Source of the DNA: CAYURR01 sp964446745
Lineage (GTDB): Bacteria > Bacillota > Clostridia > Lachnospirales > WQUN01
Length of the DNA stretch: 38,200 nt
Direction: 5' to 3'
Assembly (NCBI GenBank): GCA_964446745.1
Contig: CAYURR010000004.1
Coordinates: 1-38,200 of the forward strand
A program made the translations under genes and the position numbers. Positions 8,327 to 16,198 of the stretch are shown piece by piece. Numbering within the stretch: the first letter of the stretch is position 1; every line of letters starts with the position of its first letter. The notes below the pieces were generated by a model, which was not told the DNA's origin, did no database searches, and saw only the letters and a list, made by a program, of their open reading frames with translations.

Positions 8327-9289
8327 TTGATTAACGTTAATCACCTTACGGCTGCTTATAAAACCTACGACGGCACGGTCGAAATCGTAAAGGACTGTAC
8401 GTTTTCCATTAAGGACAACGAGGTTTTCGGTATAGCGGGAGAATCCGGCTGCGGTAAATCCACGCTGCTAAAATCCCTTTACGATATCTTTGAATACCCC
8501 CTTACCATTACCAACGGCCATGTCGAGCTCGTAAGCAACGATAAGACCAAAACCTTTAAAAGCGGCGATATCCGTAAGGCCTGGTGGGACACGATCTCGT
8601 ATGTGCCACAGGCTGCCATGAGCGTATTGAACCCGATCGTACGCCTGCGTGATCAGTTCGCGGACGCCATACAAGACAAGACCCGGGACAAAAACGCAAT
8701 CATGGCCGAGGTAAAAAAATACCTCACGGAGCTCGAGCTGCCGGAGGCTGTTTTAGATGCGTTCCCATTCCAGCTTTCGGGTGGTATGCGTCAACGTGCG
8801 ATCATAGCGATAGCGACATTCATGCACCCATCAGTCGTGCTCGCGGACGAACCCACGACCGCACTCGACGTTGTAGTTCAGCGCGGCATACTCACGATAC
8901 TGACCAGGCTCCAAAAACAATATAAAAACACACTCGTAATCGTTTCACATGACATGGGCGTGCATTACCAGATAACAAACAGGATCGGGATAATGTATGC
9001 GGGAAGCCTTGCCGAGATCGGCAAGACCGAGGATATGTTTGAGCGGCCGCAGCATCCGTACACATCGATGCTCATAAATGCGCTGCCAAAGGTCGGCGAC
9101 AAAGGCCAAAAGGTCGGCATACCGGGCGCTCCCCCTTCGTTTAGAAACCCGCCGAAGGGTTGCAGCTTTGCACCGCGTTGCCCGAAGTGCAAGGAGCATT
9201 GCAGAAACGTCATCCCGAAGCTTACGCAAATCGACAGTGATCATGCTGTAGCCTGCCATCTGTATGGTTCCGAAAGCGAGGTCAAGTAA
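8327..9289 (+). CDS. ABC transporter ATP-binding protein, DppD/OppD type
   Basis: A 320-residue ATPase that powers uptake through the two permeases. Visible motifs in order: Walker A GESGCGKST (residues 38-46), a Q-loop region around SYVPQAAMSVLNP, the ABC signature LSGGMRQRA, Walker B VVLADEPTTALD, and the switch histidine in IVSHDMG. The C-terminal oligopeptide-transporter extension with GCSFAPRCPKCKEHCRN carries four cysteines typical of DppD/OppD. The start is TTG at 8327, two bases after the preceding stop, with GAGGGCGG upstream inside the preceding gene, which implies coupled translation. Confidence 0.92.
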   Translation: MINVNHLTAAYKTYDGTVEIVKDCTFSIKDNEVFGIAGESGCGKSTLLKSLYDIFEYPLTITNGHVELVSNDKTKTFKSGDIRKAWWDTISYVPQAAMSVLNPIVRLRDQFADAIQDKTRDKNAIMAEVKKYLTELELPEAVLDAFPFQLSGGMRQRAIIAIATFMHPSVVLADEPTTALDVVVQRGILTILTRLQKQYKNTLVIVSHDMGVHYQITNRIGIMYAGSLAEIGKTEDMFERPQHPYTSMLINALPKVGDKGQKVGIPGAPPSFRNPPKGCSFAPRCPKCKEHCRNVIPKLTQIDSDHAVACHLYGSESEVK

Positions 9290-10363
9290 ATGGCTAAAAA
9301 GGTACTCGAAGTTTCAAATGTCACAAAGGTATTCAAGATCGGCGGCATGATCTTGGGTAAAAAGCTCACGGCTGTTGACGAGGTTTCGTTTTCGATCGAT
9401 GCGGATAGGCCTGTCATACTCTCGATCGTCGGGGAATCCGGTTGCGGTAAAACGACACTGTGTAAGATGATCCTGCGCCTTGTAGAGCCTACATCGGGTT
9501 CTATCACATTGGATGGGCACAACTACGCGGACCGCAAAAACTACAGCCCAAAGGCATTTCGCCTGCAGCTGCAGCCGATATTCCAGAACCCGTTCGAAGC
9601 CTTTTCAATGCGCAAACGCGTAGATACATACCTGTTCAACACAGCCTTGAGGCTCGGCATCTGCAAGGACCGCGCCGAGGCTGAAAAGCATGTCGACGAA
9701 GCTCTAAGATCCGTAGGCCTGAGCCTCGCGGCTGTAAAAGGCAAGTATTCGTCGCAGTTTTCGGGCGGCGAGCTCCAGAGGGTCTCGATCGCACGCGCAC
9801 TGATCACGAGGCCGAAGCTCATCATCGCCGACGAGCCCGTCGCAATGATCGACGCGTCGATGAAGATGAATATCGTCAACCTGTTCAAGGAGCTTAAGGA
9901 CAAATACGGCATCAGCTTTATCTATATCACGCATGACCTCTCGACGGCTTATTATGTCAGCGATTATATCGCTACGCTCTATAGAGGCAGCTTAATTGAG
10001 TTCGGCCCGTCCAAGACGATCATGGAAAACCCGTCGCATCCGTACACGGAGCTTTTGATGAATTCGGTGCCGCGTGTCGGCGAGAAATGGGACGAAAACG
10101 TCGCATTGCCTGATATGGAGGATAAGGAATACTCGATAACCTATTGCAAATTCGCACCGCGTTGTCAATACGCGACCGATGAATGCAGAAAGAATCGCCC
10201 GAAGACCGTAGACCTCGGCAACGAGCGCAGCGTACTCTGCTTCCATCCGCTCGTGAAAGCAGGGCAAGACGAACCCGCAAAGGTTTCTAAAGATCCGAAA
10301 CCTCCAAAAGATCCGAAGCCTCCAAAGCCACAGAAAAAGACTAAGGCAAAGGTAACTGTATGA
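9290..10363 (+). CDS. ABC transporter ATP-binding protein, DppF/OppF type
   Basis: A 357-residue second ATPase of the importer. Walker A is GESGCGKTT (residues 48-56), followed by the Q-loop LQPIFQNPFEAF, signature FSGGELQRVSIARAL, Walker B LIIADEPVAMID (Val-Ala-Met replaces the commoner Thr/Val-Ser-Ala-Leu) and switch His in YITHDLS. The cysteine-containing C-terminal cap (CKFAPRCQYATDEC) is present. It ends with an unusual Pro/Lys repeat tail of KDPKPPKDPKPPKP type, about 25 residues, not normal for the family and perhaps a flexible or membrane-surface tether. ATG follows the previous stop directly. The last four bases overlap the next gene as ATGA. Confidence 0.92.
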   Translation: MAKKVLEVSNVTKVFKIGGMILGKKLTAVDEVSFSIDADRPVILSIVGESGCGKTTLCKMILRLVEPTSGSITLDGHNYADRKNYSPKAFRLQLQPIFQNPFEAFSMRKRVDTYLFNTALRLGICKDRAEAEKHVDEALRSVGLSLAAVKGKYSSQFSGGELQRVSIARALITRPKLIIADEPVAMIDASMKMNIVNLFKELKDKYGISFIYITHDLSTAYYVSDYIATLYRGSLIEFGPSKTIMENPSHPYTELLMNSVPRVGEKWDENVALPDMEDKEYSITYCKFAPRCQYATDECRKNRPKTVDLGNERSVLCFHPLVKAGQDEPAKVSKDPKPPKDPKPPKPQKKTKAKVTV

Positions 10364-11238
10364 TGAACTACATTCTGCGCCGCGCTTTCAAAAGGAGCGC
10401 GGCGCTGCTTGCGGTTTTGGTGTTTATTCTGATCGCTGCAGGGTGCTCATCTATCACTAAACCGCCGCATATGGATATCTATGTTTACGACGACTGCGGC
10501 AGTTGCGAGAGCGAGTTACCGGGCTGCGGTGAATGCAAAGAGGTCATGGCAGCCGAGAATATGGCCACTACGACATTCCGTGACGAGATACAAAAGAAGC
10601 GGATCACCTATAAGGTCATAAACCTGCGAACAGAAAAGGACGCGTACGACGAATATCTCGCGCTTTCGGATCGTCTCGGCATTTCGAAGGAGGACCGCAA
10701 CCGCTTCCCGGTATTCTATGTGGACGGAGAGCCCTTCATCGGTATGGATAGCTGGGATATGGCTGTCGAGGCCGCGCGTACTCAAAAGGGCACGTTCTAT
10801 TTCGGTGCTTACAATAGTGCAAATAAATCGGAAGCATCTAAAGGGGAAGACGAGGAAGAAGAAGCCGTACATATACAACCTCGAAACGATCGTGGCACAC
10901 TAACTAAAAATGACAGCGTTGTGATCTATTTCTATAAGACCTGGTGCCCGTATTGCAAGGAGCTCGAGCCGCTTTTGGACGGGATACCCGAGAAGATCAC
11001 GCTGCCGGACGGCACGACCTCTACCGTGCGTTTGTACAGCTACGACAAGGAGGTCCCCGAGGACATGGAGATCGTCAAGCAATACTACGAATATTTAAAA
11101 ATCCCCGAGGACAGGCAATTCGTACCGATGATCGTGATCGGAAGCGAGGCGTTGTTCTTAAGGGATGAGATCGTCCCTAACCTCATGAACATGCTCGTTC
11201 AAGGTAAGGGGCGCGATACAGTGCTGTTGGAGAAGTGA
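10360..11238 (+). CDS. Lipoprotein with two thioredoxin-like domains
   Basis: A 292-residue predicted lipoprotein: basic start, hydrophobic core (about 14-26) and lipobox IAAGC with C29. Two thioredoxin/glutaredoxin-like halves follow. The first (about 36-145) has IYVYDDCGSC, with C46/C49 and then C56/C59 in PGCGEC, and a cis-Pro-like FPVFYVDG. The second (about 185-285) has VVIYFYKTWCPYC with C196/C199 and a cis-Pro-like FVPMIVIG. An acidic linker (KGEDEEEEA) separates them. This is the arrangement of a membrane-tethered thiol redox protein acting outside the cell. Its ATG overlaps the stop of the ATPase gene (ATGA), so it is made with the transporter. It may reduce or isomerise disulfides in imported peptides or in the binding protein, but that role is inference. 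The gene ends just before a palindromic repeat. Confidence 0.85.
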   Translation: MMNYILRRAFKRSAALLAVLVFILIAAGCSSITKPPHMDIYVYDDCGSCESELPGCGECKEVMAAENMATTTFRDEIQKKRITYKVINLRTEKDAYDEYLALSDRLGISKEDRNRFPVFYVDGEPFIGMDSWDMAVEAARTQKGTFYFGAYNSANKSEASKGEDEEEEAVHIQPRNDRGTLTKNDSVVIYFYKTWCPYCKELEPLLDGIPEKITLPDGTTSTVRLYSYDKEVPEDMEIVKQYYEYLKIPEDRQFVPMIVIGSEALFLRDEIVPNLMNMLVQGKGRDTVLLEK

Positions 11239-11245
11239 GAATAAA

Positions 11246-11321
11246 AAAACCATACCACGGATCAGCACGGATTTAAACCGATCAAACGGCACTTATCCGT
11301 GAAAATCCGTGGTATGGTTTT
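11246..11321. repeat. ATCCGTG decamer palindrome, copy A
   Basis: A 76-base imperfect palindrome whose arms begin AAAACCATACCACGGAT and end ATCCGTGGTATGGTTTT. Read toward the centre, each arm carries ATCCGTG-type units at 10-base intervals: ATCCGTGGTA, ATCCGTGAAA on the right; complements of ATCCGTGGTA, ATCCGTGCTG, ATCGGTTTAA on the left. The element lies between the convergent thioredoxin-lipoprotein and DUF2809 genes and could fold into a strong hairpin that ends transcription from both sides. It overlaps the last ten codons of the DUF2809 gene. Two longer relatives occur at 26606-26720 and 30415-30565. Confidence 0.9.
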
Positions 11322-11673
11322 CGAATATATATAACATTACGCAACCGACAAAGTAGCAGATTATATCATTTATATCAAATGTGGTTCCTATGATAATCCT
11401 TGCAATCAGGTTTTGACTTAGCCCGAGTAGTTTAACTAAGTTAAAATATTGCCCAATCTCCACCAATGCCGCAAAAATGAATATGTATAACGGTAGCCAT
11501 TTAATTCTGTTTCTCACAAATGATTTGATAAGACAATATATTAAAACGACAACCAAAACATCCCCAATCTGCGCTCTGATAAATCCATGTTTTAAATATA
11601 TCGCTATTAATACTTCAACAATAAATAAAATTATAAACGATAATAGATATCTTAAGTTTATACCGATTTTCAT
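11293..11673 (-). CDS. DUF2809-like small membrane protein with repeat-derived C terminus
   Basis: A 126-residue integral membrane protein with about four hydrophobic segments. The pattern LRYLLSFIILFIVEVLIAIYL, IRAQIGDVLVVVLIYCL and the ending around FDINDIICYFVGCVMLYIFE resemble the DUF2809 family, whose function is unknown to me. The final residues ENHTTDFHG and the stop codon are encoded by one arm of the palindromic repeat, so the natural C terminus has probably been replaced. It is the last gene of the leftward LytTR regulator/kinase operon, 17 bases after the kinase stop, which suggests a role tied to that signalling pair. The ribosome site (GCGAGGG) is weak. Confidence 0.72.
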   Translation of the reverse strand: MKIGINLRYLLSFIILFIVEVLIAIYLKHGFIRAQIGDVLVVVLIYCLIKSFVRNRIKWLPLYIFIFAALVEIGQYFNLVKLLGLSQNLIARIIIGTTFDINDIICYFVGCVMLYIFENHTTDFHG

Positions 11674-11690
11674 TCTATGCCCTCGCTTAG

Positions 11691-12359
11691 TTATAACGGC
11701 AGCATGACCTCTGCCGTAAAAGCCCCTTCTTCATCTCTGCGTTTTATATAACCCGCATATTTGTCAACAAGCCTATCCACGCGCAGCAGCCCAAATCCAT
11801 GTTTATCGCCCTTTAAACTTATATAGCGACCGTTTTGCTTGCCTACACCCGCGGATGCATTGGTCACGGACAGATAAAGATTGTTGCGTTTCATATCCAT
11901 ATATACCCGGATGAAGCGCTTTTCTGCTGCATCTACCCGCATATTTGCCTCTATTGCATTGTCTAACAGATTGCCGATGATCACGCATAGATCAATCTCA
12001 GAGATCGTCAAGTGCTTCGGCACGATGGCCTTTGCGTTGATGGCGATATTTTGCACCTTGGCGAGCGACAGCTTTGAGTTTAATAACGCATCTACCATTA
12101 CATTGCCGGATTTTAGTAGAGTATCCACACTTGTCAGGTCTGTTTCGAGTTCGTTTAGATATGCGTCGACCTTTTCGTTTTCATCCGATGAACGATAGGC
12201 TTTCATAGCCTGTATGTGATTGTGATAGTCATGCCGCCAACCGCGCATCTGTTTGTAGATGTTTTCGACCTCAGCCACATGCTTACCCATCAGGTCATTT
12301 TGAAACGCTGCAATGCGCCTGTCTATCGCCTTACCGAATAATAAGTCAAACAGCCCCAT
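11691..12359 (-). CDS. Soluble GHKL sensor histidine kinase, AgrC-like
   Basis: A 222-residue kinase core without any transmembrane sensor. The dimerisation/phosphoacceptor helix has MRGWRHDYHNHIQAM with H43 as the likely phosphorylated residue, matching the RHDxxNH box of AgrC-type kinases. The ATPase part has an N-box (IIGNLLDNAIEA, N134) and a G-box (HGFGLLRVDRLVDKYAG). AgrC relatives usually have a five-to-seven-helix membrane domain ahead of this; here the protein starts only about 40 residues before the H-box. AAGGGG stands nine bases before the ATG. The gene follows the LytTR regulator by 24 bases, so the pair forms a two-component system whose signal must be sensed inside the cell or through a partner such as the downstream membrane protein (inference). 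Confidence 0.85.
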   Translation of the reverse strand: MGLFDLLFGKAIDRRIAAFQNDLMGKHVAEVENIYKQMRGWRHDYHNHIQAMKAYRSSDENEKVDAYLNELETDLTSVDTLLKSGNVMVDALLNSKLSLAKVQNIAINAKAIVPKHLTISEIDLCVIIGNLLDNAIEANMRVDAAEKRFIRVYMDMKRNNLYLSVTNASAGVGKQNGRYISLKGDKHGFGLLRVDRLVDKYAGYIKRRDEEGAFTAEVMLPL

Positions 12360-12383
12360 ATGAAATACCCCTTAATGTCATGC

Positions 12384-13103
12384 CTAATTGCATTGTATAA
12401 ACGCTTGGTTTGCTGCGTCGTAGAGGTTACGAGACAGTGGCAATTCTACGGGTTTTCCATCAGCGTTGTCTATATCCAACTGCATCGCGGTCCGTGTCAC
12501 CCTACACACATGCCTCATTGATACGATATATGATCGGTGACAGCGGAAAAATCCATCTCCGAGTAATTTTTCCATATCCGTTATACGCATGTTAAAGTCT
12601 TCCGTAGTATTGATGCAGTGTAGCGTGATCGTATGGGAAAAAACCTCCGCATAGAGAATGTCATCGGCCTTGATACGCAATCCGCCGCCCGCGCGCGGAA
12701 ATAAAATTGTCCGTTGCGCCCTCCTCCGCTTTGCGACCGCTCTGTTCAATACCTCAACGAGTTTTTCCTCTTTCACCGGCTTTATAAGATAATGCAGCGC
12801 CTCAACGTCATATCCCTCCGCCATGTAGTCCACAAAACCAGTAATAAATATGATCTGTACATCTCTGTCATTCACCCGCACGCGCCGCGCGAGCTCAACA
12901 CCATCCATAGCCTTCATTTGTATGTCGAGTAGTAATATATCAGCGGCCTCGGTATCCTCATACGAAAACAGGAAGGCCTCGGCACTCGGGTGCGTAGAAA
13001 TGCGCAGGGTTATATCTCGCTCGGTAGCCCATTTTTCACAGAGCCTGGTCAGATAATCGAGCTCGGCTTGTTCGTCGTCGCAGATCATGACGTGTGTGTT
13101 CAT
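12384..13103 (-). CDS. LytTR-family response regulator
   Basis: A 239-residue response regulator. The receiver domain (about 1-120) has the acidic pair ICDDEQ, phosphoacceptor D60 in LLLDIQM, and the conserved Lys in LIKPVKEEK. The C-terminal LytTR DNA-binding domain (about 135-235) shows ILYAEVFSHTITLHC and FFRCHRSYIVSMRHV, the characteristic RCHRSYIVN-like motif. LytTR proteins bind paired short direct repeats upstream of targets. I chose the ATG at 13103, behind GGAGGTG, over a longer frame starting at 13172, whose added residues do not resemble a receiver domain and would overlap the promoter. It is the first gene of the leftward operon with the kinase and DUF2809 genes. Confidence 0.93.
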   Translation of the reverse strand: MNTHVMICDDEQAELDYLTRLCEKWATERDITLRISTHPSAEAFLFSYEDTEAADILLLDIQMKAMDGVELARRVRVNDRDVQIIFITGFVDYMAEGYDVEALHYLIKPVKEEKLVEVLNRAVAKRRRAQRTILFPRAGGGLRIKADDILYAEVFSHTITLHCINTTEDFNMRITDMEKLLGDGFFRCHRSYIVSMRHVCRVTRTAMQLDIDNADGKPVELPLSRNLYDAANQAFIQCN

Positions 13104-13127
13104 TTGTACACACCTCCAACTATGTTT

Positions 13128-13155
13128 ATTATATTTTGTTTTGAATCGATTGCAA
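13128..13155 (-). promoter_or_regulatory. Sigma-A-type promoter of the LytTR/kinase operon
   Basis: On the minus strand TTGCAA (13155-13150) and a perfect TATAAT (13133-13128) are 16 bases apart, 25 bases upstream of the start codon. Transcription would start near 13121 and leave a very short leader containing GGAGGTG. Confidence 0.65.
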
Positions 13156-13221
13156 GAAAAGAATAGATACACCCCCGTTTAGTTCATCGTGATGCCAAGG
13201 TGGCGCTAAATACAATTTTCG

Positions 13222-13252
13222 GCAAAAAACAACCGCCAATGTTAATTGGCGG
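13222..13252 (-). terminator. Rho-independent terminator of the AraC/GyrI regulator gene
   Basis: On the minus strand an eight-base perfect stem, CCGCCAAT (complement of 13252-13245) and ATTGGCGG (complement of 13240-13233), with loop TAAC, is followed by TTG and six Ts. It lies about 40 bases after the stop of the regulator gene. A sequence similar to its right flank recurs at 19012-19045. Confidence 0.85.
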
Positions 13253-13294
13253 CTGCGCTATACTTCGTGATCTTTTCATGCGAGATTATTTCGC

Positions 13295-14119
13295 TCACTT
13301 TGTCGATGCAACAGGCACCCAAATCTCAAAAATGTTTGCTTCATGTCCATACACTTCCATGTAAGGGACATTATCATCGCGAACAAATGTGCTTGTTGGA
13401 AACCATTCTGTCTTCACTCTTGCATATGTTTCACCCGCTGCATCCTCACCTGGTCTGAAAATAAATGGAAATACAGCCCATGTTGTTGCGGCAATAAATT
13501 CAATCTCCATGCCATCTGGCACGCAATCGCCTTTGAATTCCGCACCAATAATACAAGCTCTGTCCTTGTCACGGTTAAGGAAATTAGCTCCAACATACCA
13601 AAGTGGGGCTTTAATACAACCTTGTTTTTTTAAACGCGGAAGATCATTTTTGTCAAAACTGACCCAATTTGCGTAATCGTCAGAACAAACTTTGCCTACA
13701 ATCTTGAAGCTCTCTTTTTTTTCGATTCTGAAATCCATCTCAACCACTCCTTTTATTATGAGTGCGAACGAAATCTTAGGATAGGTTTTTAACAACACAC
13801 CGCTCTGCCTTGCCGACAGCGGCTTCTGCCCATGCAGATCCTTAAACGCTCGGCTAAATGCCGCTTGTGATTCATAGCCATATTTCAAAGCAATATCAAT
13901 GATTCTCTCTTTGCTACCTTGAATGTCTAAAGCGGCTTTAGATAATCTCCTACGTCTGATATACTCTGAAACAGATATTCCTGCTATGAACGTGAATATA
14001 TTTGAAAACTCACGGTTTGAACAACAAAGCATTTTGCCAAAGACATCGTAGTCAATATAATCATCCAATCTGGTCTCAATATACTCCACGATGCTATTCA
14101 TTTGCTCTATTAAATCCAT
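13295..14119 (-). CDS. AraC-family regulator with GyrI-like effector-binding domain
   Basis: A 274-residue one-component regulator. The N-terminal AraC/XylS DNA-binding domain (about 8-105) has two helix-turn-helix units; the second is clear in RIIDIALKYGYESQAAFSRAFKDLHG followed by the G-x-x-P signature (GQKPLSAR). The C-terminal half (about 120-274) resembles the GyrI/Rob effector domain: the segment from FRIEKKESFKIVGK, LWYVGANFLNRDKD, and the end MEVYGHEANIFEIWVPV fit that fold, which binds small amphipathic compounds. Such proteins often control multidrug exporters. GAGGGGG precedes the ATG. It diverges from the 12-TM LuxR-type gene across 220 bases, so the two could be in one regulatory circuit. 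Confidence 0.88.
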   Translation of the reverse strand: MDLIEQMNSIVEYIETRLDDYIDYDVFGKMLCCSNREFSNIFTFIAGISVSEYIRRRRLSKAALDIQGSKERIIDIALKYGYESQAAFSRAFKDLHGQKPLSARQSGVLLKTYPKISFALIIKGVVEMDFRIEKKESFKIVGKVCSDDYANWVSFDKNDLPRLKKQGCIKAPLWYVGANFLNRDKDRACIIGAEFKGDCVPDGMEIEFIAATTWAVFPFIFRPGEDAAGETYARVKTEWFPTSTFVRDDNVPYMEVYGHEANIFEIWVPVASTK

Positions 14120-14339
14120 AAGATTCCCCCTCGCAAATAATAGTATAAAATATGATAAAGAAAGTTTCTTTGCATTGATTGTTCTTTTAATACAAAATCA
14201 TTTCATACCGAAACAGTCTATCACCCAATATGCCTTAGCATCTATAAATGGTATAAATGCAGATTGAGAAAGAATATAATAAATGTTAATATATCAAAAG
14301 AGTATTAAAAAAGAAGCACAAGAAAGGATATGAACGCGA

Positions 14340-15992
14340 TTGAGCATTGAAACTATACCGATATCGTCTGGCGCAAATGTGCATACGACAACCAAGCGGC
14401 GTGAATGGTGGGGCTGGTTTGGTTCAATGGCGTGGTTAGCCTTCATGATGTATGGTCACGATATATTTATCCTTCCAGACTTGATGAATGGCGAAGCGGT
14501 TAGTAATGATCCTTTGTTTTTTATAATTATTTTTGCTATTGCAATCATTGTGTTTGGATTTCACTTTGGAAAAAACCCTAACGGACTTTCACGTATCGCT
14601 TTTTATACTACACCTGTAGCCATTATAATAACAGCATTGTTCACACTACTTCCATCCCCTTTTAGCTCGATTTTATATGTGATTTCACCAATATTTATAG
14701 CTCCCTCACTTGTGCGCCGGGTGTTTGGCGTACTCCACACAGCGGAAACAGATAAACGACTAACAAGCTATGTGTCTGCTAATGCAGTCTTCTTGATTGC
14801 GTATTCCGTTTGGTTGACGATCGGACTACAAAAAGAATTTGCGTTTCTTATCCCCGCACTTTTAGCTATTCCTGCTTGGCTTTATATACGCCGTACAATT
14901 ATTTTTTCGGATGAACCCTCAGTCGTAAGCTCATTCAAGTATTCCAAGCAATTATTATTTGTTTTTATGGGTGCAATTATTTTGTTGTTCTGGCTTGGCA
15001 CTATGAACGCAGTTATTTATACACATATTCTCGCCACAGGGATGGAAACTTTGGATACAGTGATTTCACTACTTGGTGTTATCCTTCCGGGTGCCAGCAT
15101 TCTACTATATGCAATGTTCAGTGATAAAGGTTACGAGAGAACAGGACTTGTAATCAGTATGATGATATTTATCTCAGGGATATTAATTGCGTTAATGTCT
15201 ATTGACACGCAAGCACCGTGGTTGATTCCATTGACGGTTGCAAATAGCTTGGGTGGCTCATACTTTGAATTTTTATTTTTAACCATTCCACTCTATTTTC
15301 TCGCCAACTCAAAACGCCCTGTTTTTGTAGCGTCTCTCGGCGTGGTTGTTGAGCTTATTTTTGCAGCTTTGTTATGGCGTATGGATTTTTGGCTTCCCAA
15401 ATCATTGCAGAGGTTTGGTACACCGGTGCTTTTCTCGGCAGCATTTTCGGCTGTAATATTTGTTATACTAATATCTTTCTTATTTGAACGCTACCGGGAA
15501 AAGACACTTGCAGCTACGCTATTCGCTTTATTGCATAGCAACAATATAGGCATACCTCAACCCGTCGATACGGAAACACCAGATACTCCGAAGCCGCTAA
15601 ATATCATGGATGAATTGTTTACGGCGGCGGAAATGAAAATCGCCATATTGCTGATAGAAGGAGAAACGCAACGCAATATTTCACGCAATCTCCATTTAAG
15701 CACAGCCGAGGTTGTTCAACATGTAAATGCCATCCGAGATAAGGTGAATCATATGGGTAGCCTTGATCCGGTTGTTACCGCTGTAGCAAAAGAATATAGG
15801 CTGACTCGCAGGGAAACAGATATGCTACGAAGATTGCGTCAGAGCATGACTAACGCTGAGATTGCTGCTGATTTATTTTTGTCAGAGGAAACCGTTAGAA
15901 TACATATACGGAACCTGTTAAAAAAGCTACCCGTAGAAAGTCGGCAGGATGTTGCCGTATGGGTTGAAGCATTCGGGGAGAATAAAGAATAA
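14340..15992 (+). CDS. Twelve-TM (MFS-like) protein fused to two LuxR-type HTH domains
   Basis: A 550-residue protein. Residues about 27-392 form roughly twelve hydrophobic helices resembling a major-facilitator fold. A Pro/Thr linker (QPVDTETPDTPKP) follows. Then come two helix-turn-helix regions: a divergent one around LFTAAEMKIAILLIEGETQ...LSTAEVVQHVNAIRDKV (about 428-475) and a canonical LuxR/FixJ one around YRLTRRETDMLRRLRQ and NAEIAADLFLSEETVRIHIRNLLKKL (about 492-540). This is a membrane-bound transcription factor: the transporter-like part probably senses a ligand and the HTHs bind DNA at the membrane (inference). The start is TTG at 14340 with AAAGGA 11 bases upstream. An ATG ten bases earlier is out of frame and reads only six codons, overlapping the start. 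A candidate TATAAT lies at 14275-14280. Confidence 0.85.
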   Translation: MSIETIPISSGANVHTTTKRREWWGWFGSMAWLAFMMYGHDIFILPDLMNGEAVSNDPLFFIIIFAIAIIVFGFHFGKNPNGLSRIAFYTTPVAIIITALFTLLPSPFSSILYVISPIFIAPSLVRRVFGVLHTAETDKRLTSYVSANAVFLIAYSVWLTIGLQKEFAFLIPALLAIPAWLYIRRTIIFSDEPSVVSSFKYSKQLLFVFMGAIILLFWLGTMNAVIYTHILATGMETLDTVISLLGVILPGASILLYAMFSDKGYERTGLVISMMIFISGILIALMSIDTQAPWLIPLTVANSLGGSYFEFLFLTIPLYFLANSKRPVFVASLGVVVELIFAALLWRMDFWLPKSLQRFGTPVLFSAAFSAVIFVILISFLFERYREKTLAATLFALLHSNNIGIPQPVDTETPDTPKPLNIMDELFTAAEMKIAILLIEGETQRNISRNLHLSTAEVVQHVNAIRDKVNHMGSLDPVVTAVAKEYRLTRRETDMLRRLRQSMTNAEIAADLFLSEETVRIHIRNLLKKLPVESRQDVAVWVEAFGENKE

Positions 15993-16015
15993 AGTACAGA
16001 ACTCAAATTACACCA

Positions 16016-16041
16016 CGCTGGGACAACCCAGCGCTTTTTTT
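16016..16041 (+). terminator. Rho-independent terminator of the LuxR-type membrane regulator gene
   Basis: CGCTGGG (16016-16022), loop ACAA, CCCAGCG (16027-16033), then C and seven Ts. It is a compact seven-pair GC-rich stem 24 bases after the stop codon. Confidence 0.93.
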
Positions 16042-16069
16042 GCGTTTTTGAGCCTGAAAAAGGTGAGGT

Positions 16070-16139
16070 GGTTAGTTTTGTGACAAAACTAACCGGTATT
16101 ATGAGGGGGGTATGGGTAGTTTCGTGACAAAGTTAAACC
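16070..16139. promoter_or_regulatory. Paired palindromic operator upstream of the small-membrane-protein cluster
   Basis: A perfect inverted repeat, GGTTAGTTTTGT at 16070-16081 and ACAAAACTAACC at 16083-16094 around a single G, is followed by a degenerate second copy centred at 16126 (GGTAGTTTCGT, G, ACAAAGTTAAACC). The centres are 44 bases apart, about four helical turns. It is not a terminator because no T-run follows and it stands upstream of genes. It probably binds a dimeric regulator cooperatively. The protein is not known; candidates nearby are the XRE regulator at 16919 and the LuxR-type protein just before. Confidence 0.7.
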
Positions 16140-16198
16140 TAACTATTTTTCTTTTTGGAGGGTACTATATTTTCGGGTCAAATGATGAGAGGTGGTGT

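Noticed and set aside
14330..14350. Six-codon frame overlapping the LuxR-type start
   Set aside because: It could be a leader peptide, but nothing beyond position supports it.
16112..16198. Earlier start of the 105-aa protein
   Set aside because: It would place codons across the second palindrome of the operator region; AGAGGTGG precedes the later ATG.
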